Source of the DNA: Acanthochromis polyacanthus
Lineage: Eukaryota; Chordata; Actinopteri; Pomacentridae
Assembly (NCBI RefSeq): GCF_021347895.1
Contig: NC_067123.1
Coordinates: forward strand, 6,205,828-6,269,827
DNA length: 64,000 nt
Reading direction: 5' to 3'
Of the stretch, positions 1 to 12,900 are shown in pieces. A program made the position numbers and the translations under genes. Position 1 is the stretch's first letter, and the number at the start of each line of letters is the position of its first letter. The notes under the pieces were generated by a model that saw only the letters and a list, made by a program, of their open reading frames with translations, made no database searches and was not told the origin of the DNA.

Positions 1-283
1 ATGTGAGTCAAAGCAGAAGCGATGCTGTACATATAGAACTCCATTAATAGATGAACATAAAACAACCACTGCATGCAGAGTTAATTCTCACTTATACAAT
101 ATTTATCCCAGGATCCTTTGCACCGTCACAGATATAGCCTCTTCTATAATCACTGTGCATTTACTTAGTGGTACATAACCCTACTGTCTAATTAATAGTT
201 TTTGAAACTGTTTTTTTTTTCAGAGTTCTCTTGAAATAAACATTTTTCTGCTTTTTAACTGGGATTTTCACAATAAAATTTCC

Positions 284-319
<36 letters not shown>

Positions 320-358
320 GTGGTAGTAGTAGTAATAATAATAATAACAATAATAATA
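284..358. repeat. (TTA)n/(TAA)n microsatellite
   Basis: An uninterrupted TTA run of about a dozen units passes through GTA units into TAA units. It is a simple microsatellite in AT-rich intergenic DNA with no coding content. Confidence 0.95.
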
Positions 359-1884
359 TTTGTTTCAGAATCTGAAATTTATCATCTATTCAGCTGATTT
401 GCTGCAGACTATAAAAAATATTGAGAGGTTTGGGAAGAATATTAAAGTCAGAATTACCTATAAAAACATATTTAGAAACAAAAGCTCAAAAAGATGCTAC
501 ATATTCAGTCCAAGAAAAGCTGCATTTAACTCATCATGAGACTCAAATCATGGTTGGTTGGTTCCATTTTTTAACTGTAATTTTAAATGAATTTGATGTC
601 ATTTTACAAGTTTAAATAATATTAGATAATCGCTAGTAAAAACACAGAAAGAGAAAAAAAAATCCCTTGTTGATACAGTTATTAACTGTCATTTTTATGA
701 CAATTTGGTGTCATTTTTTTCAGTTTTTTTTACTGCCAGACTTTCAGTTTTGTTCATGGATTCTTCAAAATATATATAGTTATTATCTGTAACTTAACTA
801 AACCTGTTCAAGAAATTAGAGCTTAAAAGGTGTTTTAAAATTATTTTTTTCTTCTTGTGTTGCTTGTAACGTTTTAAGCATTTATTTTCAGTGAAGTTCA
901 TAAGAATTAGAATCATTTTCTTGTTTAAAGTCATTGTGGTTCTTTGTGGATATGTATTCTATAGGACACACACGTACAAGTCTGTATAATAAAGTTAAAC
1001 GTACTGCAGCTGGAAGGCAGCAGCACAAAATCAAACCTATTTTCCCCTGAGGCTCCTCTCTCCTGTCACTGAGATGCTAGCTGTTGTTGCTACCTGTCAT
1101 CTCCAACAAAGAGCTGCTGTTTCCCCCGTTTTCTTTAGTTCTTCACCAGAGAAGAAGAAAAAACATGTGAATCTAACTCTGAGAAAGAAAAAAAAAAAAC
1201 AACCTCTGAAAGCTTTATTTCTGAAATTTCAATCCTGGAGGTTTCCTGTGTGACCCACATGCAGCAGCATTAGGGGCTCTTCATTAATCACACTGATATG
1301 TGAAGTCAATGAGCTAATGCTAATGCACTGGATGAGGACATTTACTGTACGACTCCTGGAGGAATTCTGTCATGGGTGGGCATGAATATTGTATGTTTAT
1401 GACATGAGCTGCACTCAGTTATCACCAGCAGAGCTCTGAAGACAGAACAACAAGGACAGGGTGTGAAAGGCAGGAAAAAATGTGTGAGAGGGAGTGAAAA
1501 GACAAAGAACACAACTAAAATCTAAAACTCTGTGTGGATGTGGTGAACAGCAAAATGAAATCTTCAAGCTCGTAGACAAAAATAGGCAGCAATTACAGAA
1601 ATGGCCTTTAATTATGTGATGATAGCAGCTCTGTACGGCTGCACTTATGAACCTGAAGGCTGGTGTTCAGCAGGGGGAAGTAACTAAGTGCAATCTTGAG
1701 GTTCTTCACTTGAGTGTCTCCATTTTGTGTGACTTCGTATTTCCACTTGACTGCATTTCAGAGGGAAACTCAGAGCCTATATTTGGATGTTTTCTCTTTT
1801 TATTACTAATTGGTGCTAAAAGTGAAATGGAGATCATCAGTGAACGAGTCTCAGTGATTGGAGGATAAAGACTCGTGGATCTGG
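359..1884. other. intergenic, no gene recognised
   Basis: This is AT-rich DNA with short A and T runs. The longest frames (60-73 codons) start at non-ATG codons or have no recognisable domain, and none looks coding. No RNA gene or regulatory site is identifiable. Confidence 0.6.
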
Positions 1885-2354
1885 ACATGTTCTAATATTC
1901 TCATGTTCTAATATTCACATGTTCAAATATTCTCATGTTTTAATATTCTCATGTTCTAGTTTTCTCATGTTCTAGTATTATCATGTTCTAATATTCTCAT
2001 GTTCTAACATTCACATTTTTAATATTCTCATGTTCTAATATTCTCATGTTCTAATATTCTCATGTTCCAATATTCTCATGTTCTAATATTCTCATGTTCC
2101 AATATTCTCATGTTCTAATATTCTCATGTTCCAATATTCTCATGTTCTAATAATCACGTTTTAATATTCTCATGTTCTAATATTCTCATGTTCTAATAAT
2201 CACGTTTTAATATTCTCATGTTCTAATATTCTCATGTTTTAATATTCTCATGTTCTAATATTCTCATGTTCCAATATTCTCATGTTGTAATATTCACACG
2301 TTCTAATATTCACATGTTCTCATGTTCTCATGTTCTAACGTTCTCATGTTCTAA
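1885..2354. repeat. 16-bp minisatellite, about 29 units
   Basis: The unit ATATTCTCATGTTCTA is repeated head to tail. Variants include CCA for CTA, CACATG for CTCATG, and shortened units such as AATCACGTTTTA. The variants are interspersed, and pairs such as TTCTA/TTCCA units alternate near 2040-2145, which suggests local block duplication. Confidence 0.95.
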
Positions 2355-3179
2355 GCTGAATAATGAGCTGCAGATGTCTGAACTCTGCACTGGGAGACTT
2401 CTTGTCATTTTCTTCGTCATCTACCTGTAATTTTGAAGGTTTCTGCGGTGGGAAAACACCGTTTTGATCCATGGAATATGTGAGCCGTCTGTTCACAAAC
2501 TGAATCTCTGATGGTGAAACTGTAAGGGGGAAAAAAAAAAGGTAATTCAGTGAAAACCTGAGGGAGAAAAAATGTCTGAATGAACTGCAGCAGCCTCATG
2601 TACGTGACTACAACATCAATCTATGAAAGTGATTTCCTGGGTCGTAATTACACACTAACAAATACAGATGAGGACAAAAACAGGCCTTTTTATTCATCAC
2701 TCCACTGTCACTCCCAGAACAATTTTCTGCTGGATGTGAAAGTGGTGGATGTGTTGTTCTAGCCTGAGGGCCGCAGCTTTTTGTACGACGATGGAAATTG
2801 TTTCTACTTCAGGTCTCGGGTAATCAGAAAACTCGGCTCAGCAGGCACAGTAATCAGAGCTTTACGTTATATTGAAAAAGAAACAGCTTCATGTTAAGAT
2901 TACTGAAGCTTTAATGACTTTAAAGCAGCAATGATCAATTTTTTTAAAGTCATGAAAACACACACATTCAGGAGGCTCACAGCTGCATTAGCATTCATTG
3001 GGAGTTGGGTTTGTTGCCACTCAATGATTATAAATCTCTTTATGCTCTGGATTCGTCTAAACCGAACCCTGACACAAATAGCTGCCTCTTAAGATGCTAA
3101 ATGCTACGCTATGATCAACAGCTAGCTGCTAAATTTGTCTATTTAATGCTGACGGATGGTTTATGTTCAGTAAATCTGT
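2355..3179. other. intergenic, no gene recognised
   Basis: Only short frames (about 60 codons) are present, without domains. I see no repeat structure or RNA gene. Confidence 0.5.
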
Positions 3180-4850
3180 GCTTTAAAGCCGTAAACAGAC
3201 AGAGCAGTGAAAAGAAATTAACGCAGGAGAGCAACAAACTGCAGTTCCTTAACTGACCATCAGAGGCTGATTTCAAAGTGAGTTAATTCTCATAGACCTC
3301 CATGTTAAAACGTCCAACTTTACAGCAAAAATATCCATCTTTACAATCTGGTACCAAAATGTTTTTGGTCTGTAAAGATAATTTATCTCATTCATGACAA
3401 CTGTATGGAGAGTAAGTTTCTATATAACAAATTTAGTCTCCAAAAATTCTTACACAACTAACCTGCATCTTCAATTACAGTTTGTTACATACTGCAAATA
3501 TGTTTCTAAATAACATCTATTTACTATTTATATTATTGCTTTACTGTTGTTCCTTTGTAGCCAACCAATTATATATTAGATTGGAAGGGACTCATGTCCA
3601 AAGTAACCCAGAAAATTAGCTTCAAACATGTGGTGAAAAAGTCGTATTTTAACCTAAACCGTAACTTCTTCAACAGCTGAAAAGGAAAGCTAACACAGGA
3701 GAGCAACAAACTGCAGTTCCTCAGCTGGCCACTAGAAGCTGATTTCTAAATGAGTTAATCCTCATAGATCTCCATGTTTAAATGTCCAACTTTACAGCAA
3801 AAACAATTGTGTTTACACTCCTCTACCAAGATGTTTTTGGTCTCTAAAAATAATTTTCCTCATTCATGAGAACTGTGTAGAGAGTACATTTTTATGCAAG
3901 AAATTCAGTCTCCAAAAATTGTTACACAACTAACCTGCATCCTCAGTTAAGGTTTGCTTGTTTACCACAAATATGTTTCCAATTAACATATCTTTGCCAT
4001 TTATTTTATTACTTTGCTGTTCTTCCTATGTAGACAACCGATCAGATATTAGGTGGAAGTGACGAATCACCATGGTTACCCAGAAAAGTAGCTTTTAACG
4101 TGTGGTGAAAAAGTCCTATTTTAATCTAAAACATAAGTTCAGCAGATGAAATGTAAAGCTAATACAGCAGCGCAACAAACTGCAGTTCCTTAACTGGTCA
4201 CTAGAGGCTGATTTCAAACTGAGTCAATTCTCATTGACCTCCATGTTTAAATGTTTGAACTTTACAGCAGAAATAAACAAGTTTAAAGCCTGTTACCAAA
4301 ACGTTTTAGGTCTCTATAGATAATTACTTCATTTATGGCAACTGTGTAGAGAATAAATTTTTAACATAATTAATGCAGTCTCCAAAAATAACTTTCATAT
4401 ATAACGTAACTGCTTTCTAAAATATGTTTTGAGGATTGTTTGTAATGTATCACAAGTATATTTCCAGATTATTTAATTGCTTTACTGTTGTTCCTCTCCA
4501 GACATTAGATGGGACTTATCACCATGGTAACCCAAAAAATTTGCTTCAACTGTGTCGCAAAAAAATTCGTATTTTAACCTAACTTTTTAACAGCTAAAAC
4601 AAAAGTAAAGCTAACACAGTTCCTCAAGTGACCACTAGAGGCTGATTTCAAACTGAATCATTGATCTCTATGTTAAAATGTCCAACTTACAGCTGAAATA
4701 AACAAGTTTAAAGGCTGGTACAGCACATTTTTGGTCTCTATACATAATTTACCTCATTTATGACAACTGTATGGAGAGTAAATTTTTATATAACAAGTGC
4801 GGTCTCCAAGAATTCCTACACAACATACCTGCATCTTAACATAGAGTTAA
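3180..4850. repeat. ~465-bp long-period tandem repeat, ~3.6 copies
   Basis: Landmarks recur in fixed order. A CAGGAGAGCAACAAACTGCAG-like block lies at about 3221, 3693 and 4162, and a shortened version at about 4614. Each is followed by GAGGCTGATTTCAAA, CTCCATGTT, TTTTTGGTCTCTA, TGGAGAGTA and ACACAACTAACCTGCAT. Periods are about 471, 469 and 452 bp, and the last copy is truncated. Copies are clearly diverged (substitutions and small indels), so the array is old. There is no coding capacity. Confidence 0.85.
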
Positions 4851-6389
4851 TGTTTTGAAGTTGTTTTTTTTATTCTTATTTTTATATTTAAAATGAATAG
4901 CCTTGAAACCACAACAAGAAAACGCAGTGAAATACTCTATAGACATGAAGGAAACTGCAGAATTCCTTTAATGCATTTCTAATCTAAAATATTGATTTCT
5001 GCAGGAACATAAAGTCCTCTAGTTCTGTGTGTTTCCAGACATCTCTAACCTAATGGAGGTTTGGATGCTGCTGTTACTGGTAGGAGTCTTTAGTTTCTTC
5101 AGTCAGGTTTGAACCCTCTGGTCTCTCAGTGTGACGCCGTTTCCCTCAGAAATGAACAACCTGCATGCAAACAACAAGCTCTCTGTTTCTTTTTCACAAA
5201 ATTAGGATGTTTTTCTTCACACCTTTGGCCAGGCAGAGTGACAACAAAAAAAACAAAAAGAAATCAGTGATGAGGACAAAATCAATCCTTCAGTGAGAGT
5301 TTTTATTTCTCCATCTGAGCAGAACTGGAAGGAACTTAGAATACAGCCTGACAGCTCAGAAATAAAATCTAATGAGCTGATAACTAATTATCCACATAAA
5401 CTTGAAAGAAACCATCACAGAGAGACTTTAATTAATGCAGAGCAGAAACTCATCTGGAATAAAATATTCAACACAGTGCAAAAAAGTCACAGGAACTGAA
5501 GGTAAAGAGAGGTGAAGCCATGAAAACTTTATCAATTAACTGGATGTAAAGTGATCAAAATCTACAGCAGACGAGCAGCTAAAGAGTCTAAATATATAAA
5601 AATGCGGAGACAACCACTGTACGGTGAGCAAAACAAAGCTTTATTGCCAAGACAAATAATTCCACACCAAAAACCAAAACGTGGGGCTGGAGCTCCAAAG
5701 GCACACCGCTCCTGTCAGCGAACCCGTCTCAGCTGGAAAGAAGAGCAATTAAATGCAGCTGAGGAGCTGATTGCAGGCGTGGCTCAGTCAGGTGACGACC
5801 CTCGGCTCCTGATCAAACACATCTGGTGTCGAAGTGGAGGGTTGTCACAAAGGCCACGCATCACAGATGTCTTTTAATGTTTATTTTCTCTGCAGTCAGC
5901 CGACACCGGGAAAACTCTGAAAATAAAAACATACAGACATGTCAAATATACACAAAGTTTAGCAAACGCGTCTCTAATTAGACAGATTCCAAAAGTCTTT
6001 CAAACTAGCTTTCTGTTGCTAGACGTGTCCCATATGCTAGCTTGCATGAACACTGTAATAATGGCAACAAACAAACAAACAAAATGAAACAAACAAAACT
6101 TAAAAGTCACATCACCGTGCAGAATAGTTAGATTTTTCAGGTCATGTCTTTCTTTCTGTAACAATGATGGCATTTTTCCTCTGTAGCCTCCATCTGACCC
6201 ACAATTCACAGCCCGAACTAAACTATGGTCATGTGACCCGTCTCTTATTACACCAAATCAATGTTGTAAAACAGTGTTCAATTTCAAGCCAAACATCAGT
6301 TACCATTATTAGCATCCTATTTATACTAGTTTTAATTAACCTTATGAACTCAAACATTTATGGAATGACAACAAAAAACAACAACCAAG
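4851..6389. other. intergenic, no gene recognised
   Basis: A 108-codon plus-strand frame at 5551-5877 starts at a non-ATG codon (GTG) and shows no recognised domain. The stretch 5620-5880 is less AT-rich than its surroundings but I cannot assign it. Short (CAAA)n runs occur near 6070. Confidence 0.5.
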
Positions 6390-6394
6390 TTGAA

Positions 6395-7365
6395 ACTACC
6401 TCTCTACCTCTACCTCTTTATCTCTTTACTTCTATCTCTATTCCTCTACCTCTTTACCTTTCTACCTCTCTACCTTTCTACTTCTACCTCTCTACCTCTG
6501 TACCTTCTATGTCTCTACCTTTCTACTTCTACCTCTATTCGTCTACCTTTCTACCTTTCTACGTCTCTACCTCTACCTTTCTACCTTTCTACGTCTCTAC
6601 CTCTACATTTCTACCTTTCTACTCCTACCTCTATTCCTCTACCTTTCTACCTCTCTACCTCTACCTTTCTACCTCTCTACCTCTACCTTTCTACCTTTCT
6701 ACATCTCTACCTTTCTACTTCAACCTCTCTACCTCTACCTCTGTACCTTTCTACCTCTTTACCTTTCTACGTCTCTACCTCTACCTTTCTACGTCTCTAC
6801 CTTTCTACCTTTCTACCTTTCTCCGTCTCTACCTTTCTACCTCTCTACCTCTACCTTTCTACCTCTCTACCTCTACCTTTCTACCTCTCTACCTCTACCT
6901 TTCTACCTTTCTACATCTCTACCTTTCTACTTCAACCTCTCTACCTCTACCTCTGTACCTTTCTACCTCTTTACCTTTCTACGTCTCTACCTCTACCTTT
7001 CTACGTCTCTACCTTTCTACCTTTCTACCTTTCTCCGTCTCTACCTTTCTACCTCTCTACCTCTACCTTTCTACCTTTCTACGTCTCCACCTTTCTACTT
7101 CTACCACTATTCCTCTACCTTATACCTCTCTACCTTTCTACTTCTACCTCTCTACCTCTACCTCTGTACCTTTTACCTCTTTACCTTTCTTTCTACCTCT
7201 CTACCTCTACCTTTCTACCTTTCTACCTTTCTACCTCTACCTTTCTACTTCTACCTCTATTCCTCTACCTTTCTACGTCTCTACCTTTCTACTTCTACCT
7301 CTCTACTTCTACCTCTGTACCTTTCTACCTCTTTACCTTTCTACCTTTCTACCTCTCTATCTCTT
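6395..7365. repeat. CTACCT-type minisatellite with a 212-bp higher-order unit
   Basis: About 970 bp consist almost wholly of CTCTACCT, CTTTCTAC and variants, giving a strong pyrimidine strand bias. A larger block is duplicated: the markers ACATCTCT (6701 and 6913) and CTCCGTCT (6821 and 7033) are both 212 bp apart. Two overlapping long frames (6164-7414 and 6390-7451) exist only because the unit lacks stop codons. Their products are monotonous Ser/Thr/Leu/Pro/Tyr/Phe repeats, so I do not call them genes. Confidence 0.95.
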
Positions 7366-7577
7366 CTGTCCCTCTGAACCCGCCTGGCCAGCAGCTGATG
7401 GTTCCCCCACATAAAGAGCTGGGTTCTGCTGAAGGTTTCTTCCCTGTTTAAAGGGTGTTTTCTTGCCACTGTCGCCTTAGGGCTGCTCTGGGGGTTCAGG
7501 CATATGGGATCTGTAAAGCGCCTGAGACAATCTGACCTGTATTTGGCGCTATATAAATAAAATTGAACTGAATTGAA
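7366..7577 (+). mobile_element. LINE-type retrotransposon 3' tail
   Basis: The segment has the layout of the 3' end of a common teleost non-LTR retrotransposon: GAAGGTTTCTTCC, then a GTCGCC block, then TTGGCGCTATATAAATAAA, ending in ATTGAACTGAATTGAA short repeats. The family assignment (L2/CR1-like) comes from memory of fish repeats and is an inference. Only the 3' untranslated end is present, consistent with 5' truncation. Confidence 0.6.
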
Positions 7578-7756
7578 GTACCCCACAGAGCCCTCAGAGG
7601 AGTCAGACAGTCATAGGCCCTCTCCAGATCCACAAAACACATGTGGTCCAACCCCTATGACCCCCTCAGCAGCTCCACACGAGTAAAGCGCTGATCCGCT
7701 GTTCCACAACCAGGACAGAATCTGCACTGCTCCTCCTGGATCCGAGGTTCGACAGG
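7578..7756 (-). mobile_element. reverse transcriptase fragment of a non-LTR retrotransposon
   Basis: Translating the minus strand gives a continuous peptide with one internal stop. It contains EEQCRFCPGCGTADQRFTRV, then MCFVDLERAYD. FVDLERAYD is the RT motif A type (FxDxxxAYD) with the first catalytic aspartate. QCxFxPGxGTADQ is the block normally upstream in fish LINE RTs. The stop codon and the abrupt ends show a dead fragment of about 60 codons. It abuts the plus-strand LINE tail at 7577, so two retroelements are juxtaposed. The clade is not determined. Confidence 0.8.
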
Positions 7757-8399
7757 TATAAAGTAAGACTTAAAGATTTCCCAATTATTGGACGCAAAGT
7801 GTAATAAACTGATAAAAATCAACAGCACACCTAAACATTTGTACAGTTTTGTGTATTTTGCTGCTGCTGCTGGATAAACATCATTGTTTTCTGTTTTACA
7901 GGAGATTTAAAGGCAGGAACTGACTGGAGGAGCTCTGTGAAGTCTTCCTGGCTCGTTATTTTCCAGGCGACAGACGGAGCCGAGCATTTGTTAAAACTCG
8001 TGTGTTTTGCATCACTCTCCGTGTTTGTTGGCGATGTGGATGTAAATCAGTTTGATCTGCTCTGAATGATGGGAGAAGTAATTCACCCTGGAGGACAGAC
8101 AGAGAAATCTTGGTTCTTCTGCAACCTGAAAAGTTTCATCAGGTCTATTTTTCCAAAGCACACTGTTCAAAAATGTGTAAAATTTATGGTGAAAAACTGT
8201 CAAACCATGAACGTAAAAATCTGTAAAACAGTTTGATGCAGCTTATGTAACACTGAATTGGTAAGTTAATCAGGAGAAAACTGTATTTTTTACATTTTTT
8301 CTCTTGGAAAAAATATATTTCTCGACACTTACACAGTTATTAATGGAAAATGCATTCGAAACTGTAATTTTTGTATTAATTTCTCAAACAGCTTTCCCA
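7757..8399. other. intergenic, no gene recognised
   Basis: The sequence is AT-rich with no frame of interest and no clear repeat. Confidence 0.5.
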
Positions 8400-8770
8400 A
8401 AATATACATACTGATAACAGACACATGCCGTAATATTTAAGCAACGCTGCGATTTTTGCATTTATTTCATGTAAAAATTACACTTTGTACCACACAAGTT
8501 GATGTAGACGTACAGACGTACTTTTGTGTTAATAATAGACATATGCTTTAATATCTATGTCAAAATACACATATTAAATGTTAAACACACTAACTGTTGG
8601 GCTGATAATGGAAAAATGTTGTAATATTTAGAAGTAACATTTTTGCATTTATGTCATGCAAAAATTCCACTTTGTACCACACAAGTTGATGTACTTTCAC
8701 GTTAATAACAGACGCATGCTTTAATATTTGTGCTGATAATGTAAAAGTGCTGTAATATTTATAATAGGTC
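8400..8770. repeat. two to three diverged tandem copies of a ~190-bp unit
   Basis: The string CACTTTGTACCACACAAGTT occurs at about 8481 and 8670. In both copies it is preceded by TTTTTGCATTTAT and followed by GTTAATAA-AGAC-ATGCTTTAATAT. A partial earlier copy begins near 8400. Confidence 0.7.
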
Positions 8771-9869
8771 ACACATACTTTAGGTATTTTCATGTAGATT
8801 TTCAAGTTAAACAACCTTTTGTTCTAACATTTAAACCCTTTTTACAGGAAAATATGGAATGAAGTAAATTTAACTGTAAAATTAACAGTATGAATATATT
8901 TCTGTACAATAAGTGAAGAAAATGTGAGAAAAGGTAATTTTACGGTAACACTTTGGCAACTGCATTTTCTTTACAGTGCAGTCATTAAAAGGAGGCTCCC
9001 TGCATGCAACCACACATTAGAAATACTGTAAAACTGAGCATCAGCTGCAGGTTAAACCCAGCACCTCGAGGATAACCAGAGTGTTTCTTGTGGCAGGTTT
9101 CTGTATTCTGGCTGCAGCACACTGATGGATTGTTGTCACTGACAGGTTTGTGAGTCAGAACTGCGCAGAGCTGCACTGTTCAGCAAACATCTGCCAGAAA
9201 AATATCCTGTAGTATTTTCAGTCCTGCTTGTTAGGCGACAGGTCAGCTTCCAAAAAAAAAAGAGAGAATATTTTCTGTCTTACCCCTGCAATTACAGATA
9301 GTTTGGGTTTTACTTCTCACAGATATATATCTTCAAACTCCTGCAAATGAGGGAAAAGATGAATTTAATTTGCATTAATCACCCTGAAAAATCACATTTC
9401 TAAAAGTCAACCGCAACACCTCCTTCAGGGATGAGTGTCCCGACGATGAAACGAGCGCCAGTGGAAAGTGTTCACACCGAGACCGGCAGATCTCAAAGGA
9501 ATTACAGGAAGGAAGCAACTCAAAGGAGGAAAATCTGATTTTTTTTTGGCATTTAGCTTATTAATAACAGCAGCAGTGGAGATAGATGGGACAAAATATA
9601 TTTTAAAAAAGCAGAGGAATGACAAGAAGTTATTATTTGTTTAAAAAAATGTTACTAGTCATTATCTGTACTTAGTAATTATTTTCATTTCCTAACAAAC
9701 AATTATGTGTGAAATAATATTTCCTCTTGGAGAGACTATTAATTCATGAAATAGCATAATTTTGTATTCAAAAAGGCTTTACACTAATGATTGAGATCAT
9801 AAATTCAACAGGAAAATGTTCAGCTAATAAATGAAGTTAGAAGTCCCTTTTTTTTCTCAGACTTTACGG
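8771..9869. other. intergenic, no gene recognised
   Basis: Only short frames (63-74 codons) without domains are present. Confidence 0.5.
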
Positions 9870-10595
9870 TCAGGTTGCTAGCTTGACCGCTACAAGAATA
9901 GTCCTCTAAAAACAGAACCATTTTTGGCTCTCAGCAACAAAATAAAACTGCATTACCTCTGTAAAAAACAATACATTCATATAGTACATCATTTTTAAAA
10001 CAAATTTAAACCACTAAAGTCTGAAATGTTAGTTATTATAGTATAGTCTCTAAAAACAGAAGCAACTCATAATTTTACAGTCTTGGCTCCTAACTAGGAA
10101 ATAATGCGCTTTTTAAACCCCGTAAAAACAAAATATGTTTATTTACATGTGACTTTATTGCTTTTTCTAACAAATTTAAACAAATAAAGTGCAAGATGCT
10201 CATTGTTTAGCATTAAAAGCACTACCAATCACATTTTGTTACCTTTGATCAGGGCTCGGCTGCTGTTTCCGTCGGTTTCCAGTCTTTATGCTAAGCTAAG
10301 CTAGCTCAACCGCCACAACAATAGTCTCTAACAACAGAAGCAACTCATAATTTTACAGCCTTCGCTCCCAATTAGGAAATATTTGTGCACTTTAACCAAT
10401 GTAAAAACCACAATATGATTATTTTACATGTAATTTTATTGATTTTCTAAACAAATTTAAATAAAAAGTATAAAATGTTATTTATTGAGCATTAAAACAA
10501 CTACTAAACACATTTTGTTACCTTTGATCAGGGCTAGGCTAGCTGTTTCCATTTTTTTCCAGTCTCATTGCTATGCTAAGCTAAACAGCTAAGAA
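9870..10595. repeat. ~280-bp tandem repeat, about 2.5 copies
   Basis: The block ATAGTCTCTAA-AACAGAAGCAACTCATAATTTTACAG recurs at 10043 and 10321. CACATTTTGTTACCTTTGATCAGGGCT recurs at about 10232 and 10510. A shorter, older copy begins near 9895. The TATGCTAAGCTAAGCTA motif seen here also occurs at about 11750, 12075, 12945 and 16230, so the unit shares sequence with a dispersed family. Confidence 0.75.
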
Positions 10596-11709
10596 CTAGG
10601 TGGAACTAAGCCATGAAGTCAGCGATAACAAAGACCTGTCAGTGTTTAAAAGTTGCCTACAGACCAGAACTCTTAGTGGCAAATACCAAAACTCTAGTGA
10701 AAGAGCGTTTTTTAGACTTCCAGGTAATTCTAACTTGGCTGCAGGAGTTGACAAGAAAAGCTCAAACACTGTAGCAGTCAGAAATAAAAAAACCCTATTG
10801 ATTCTGATAGAGCAGCACAAAAAGAATAGACATAATCAATACCACAAAAAGCCCTCTTTGATAGTTAAAGATTACACTCAATTGATTGGCTCCAAATAAA
10901 GCAGTCCAAGGCTTTTGTCTGAGAAATCCTCCGCTGAGTCAGTCAAAGGGGCGGCAGCTGAAGATTACATCGAGTCTTAAAGAACAACTTAAAAGTGGAA
11001 TTAATATTCCGCAGAAACCTTTTATGCTCAGCCGCCTGTCTGTTCAGATGGGAAAACCTGGCAATGCGGGATAAATTAGGGCATAAATCAGACTTAAGGT
11101 AAGCAAAGCTGTCTTCCTCCCTTCACTTCAGCCCCCCGAAGCGCTGAAATATCTGTTCAGTAGAGTTACAGACAGAAGGCACGTCGTTTTATTCACTCGG
11201 AGACGCTTGTAAATGCTCACATTTCCCGTTTTGACGCATCTGCGTTTGATGGATCAGTGTTTTCCTGAGGCCCAACAGTCCAGAATAACTGTATCTGCAG
11301 GGCTAATGGTTCAGACATTAACATCTGACTCGGTCTGTCTTTTTATTCATGGCTTAATCAGTTATTTTCAACCGCATTTTAGTGCCGCGGTTAAACATTT
11401 ATACATTTTACTGCACATTTTCCCACATTCGCGAACAGTTCGTCTATATCAGCGGCACCTCGAAGGATCTATGAACATTTTATGCTACTGAGCTTTTTAA
11501 TGACTCTCCCCTAAAACAGAACTTCAGCTAATACATGCAAGTTTAACATGAGAACAAGCCACCGCCGGGAAGATTAGTCACAGTTTGCATTAATGCATAC
11601 CGGACATATATAATGTAGGAGTGACTCTGCCAGTTCATTTTCTACGATGGATGACTTCGCTGATATCACCTTTAAATGTGAAACTTCATTTTTCCCTATG
11701 GAAATGATT
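10596..11709. other. intergenic, no gene recognised
   Basis: A 99-codon plus-strand frame (10600-10899) starts at a GTG and has no recognisable domain. A 92-codon frame at 11213-11491 is also unrecognised. Neither shows convincing coding character. Confidence 0.5.
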
Positions 11710-12350
11710 TAAAAGCCAACTGTTTCCTCCTGTTTCCACACTTTGTGCTAAGCTAAGCTAACCAGTGGCTCATTCATCTTTACCTGACAAACTTAAATGT
11801 GATGTCAGTCCTTTAATTTAGGAAATAAAAAAGATTGATTCCAAAACTGTCCAGTTATTCTTTTATATTGTCAATGAATGGAACTGTCTGAATCAGTTAT
11901 ATGAAAACCGTGATTTAGATGTAGACTTCAGGGATAAGGTTCCGATTTCTACTAGCTCCTCCACTTACATTATCTGAACGTTACTGTTTTCAGTCTGTTT
12001 TACCACCAGAAACAACAACCTTTGAGCAGCAAAAAACAGTAGATTATTTACTCCTGTTCCCACGTTTTTTGCAAAGCTAAGCTAACCCGTTGCTCACAGA
12101 TTTTTGTCTTAAAATAAGTGAATGATGTTAATCTTATTGTTTATTTCTCTAAAAGAATGTATTCCTATAAATTCTTAATAAACCTGCATTTGCTGCCCAT
12201 GAAACCACGAATTAGCTTTCAGTTTGACACACCAGATGTAGACTTTGGGTATAAGTTTTCGATTTCTGCTAGCTTTACGTCTGCGCTTCCATTATCTGCA
12301 TTACGACCGGAAATGACCACCTTTGAGCAACAACAAACACATTTAGGTGT
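11710..12350. repeat. tandem duplication of a ~320-bp unit
   Basis: The two copies share, in order, a CTCCTGTT block, AAGCTAAGCTAACC (about 11753 and 12077), GATGTAGACTT (11917 and 12235), CGATTTCT-CTAGCT, and ACCTTTGAGCA. Identity is moderate. The 161-codon frame over the second copy (12118-12603) starts at a non-ATG codon and runs through repeat, so it is not called. Confidence 0.75.
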
Positions 12351-12392
12351 TAAAATTCGAAAAATCGAACTTTCGAAAAATATGTATAGGCT

Positions 12393-12900
12393 AGTTATTA
12401 CTCCGCCATGGAAGCGGCAGAGTTATGTGACGATAAGCACACATTATCCATCTGTCTGTCTGTCTGTCTGTCTGTTAGCAACATTTCTCAAAAACGGACT
12501 AATGGATTTGAAATTGTCAAGGAAGGTCAGAAATGACATAAGGACCATCTCATCACATTTTGGCAGTGATGCAGCTTATAGTCTGGATCCACGGATGTGC
12601 TAAAGATTTCTGTATCATTGTGAGATAGCGGCATGTCGTTACTGTAACCATGACAACAAGAGAACACTACATCAGCTGCCTGCTGATGATCACATGATTG
12701 TGATCCTACTACAAATCCACCGCTGAGGACTTATCAGGACTTAACCTTTGGAAATGACACAAGGAACAAGTGATTAAACTGTGGGGGTGTTTCTGAGTCC
12801 CATCAATTCCCGCTGGTCACAACATATTTAGGTTACATGATTCAGTATCCGTACATAACGTACACATGTATAACACACGACTGTGCTCAGCACAAGGTCA
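12393..12900 (+). repeat. teleost interspersed repeat, copy 1 (truncated)
   Basis: It begins TAGTTATTACTCCGCCA and contains a (CTGT)n tract (12451-12475), TTAGCAACATTTCTCAAAAA, and GGCAGTGATGCAGCTTATAG. It is alignable over most of its length to 18520-19250 in this window, which confirms a dispersed repeat. I recognise the type as common in fish but cannot name the family. It has no coding capacity. Confidence 0.75.

Noticed and set aside
6164..7451. Two overlapping frames of 416 and 353 codons
   Set aside because: Both run through the CTACCT minisatellite, which contains no stop in these phases. The products are monotonous low-complexity strings and no domain exists.
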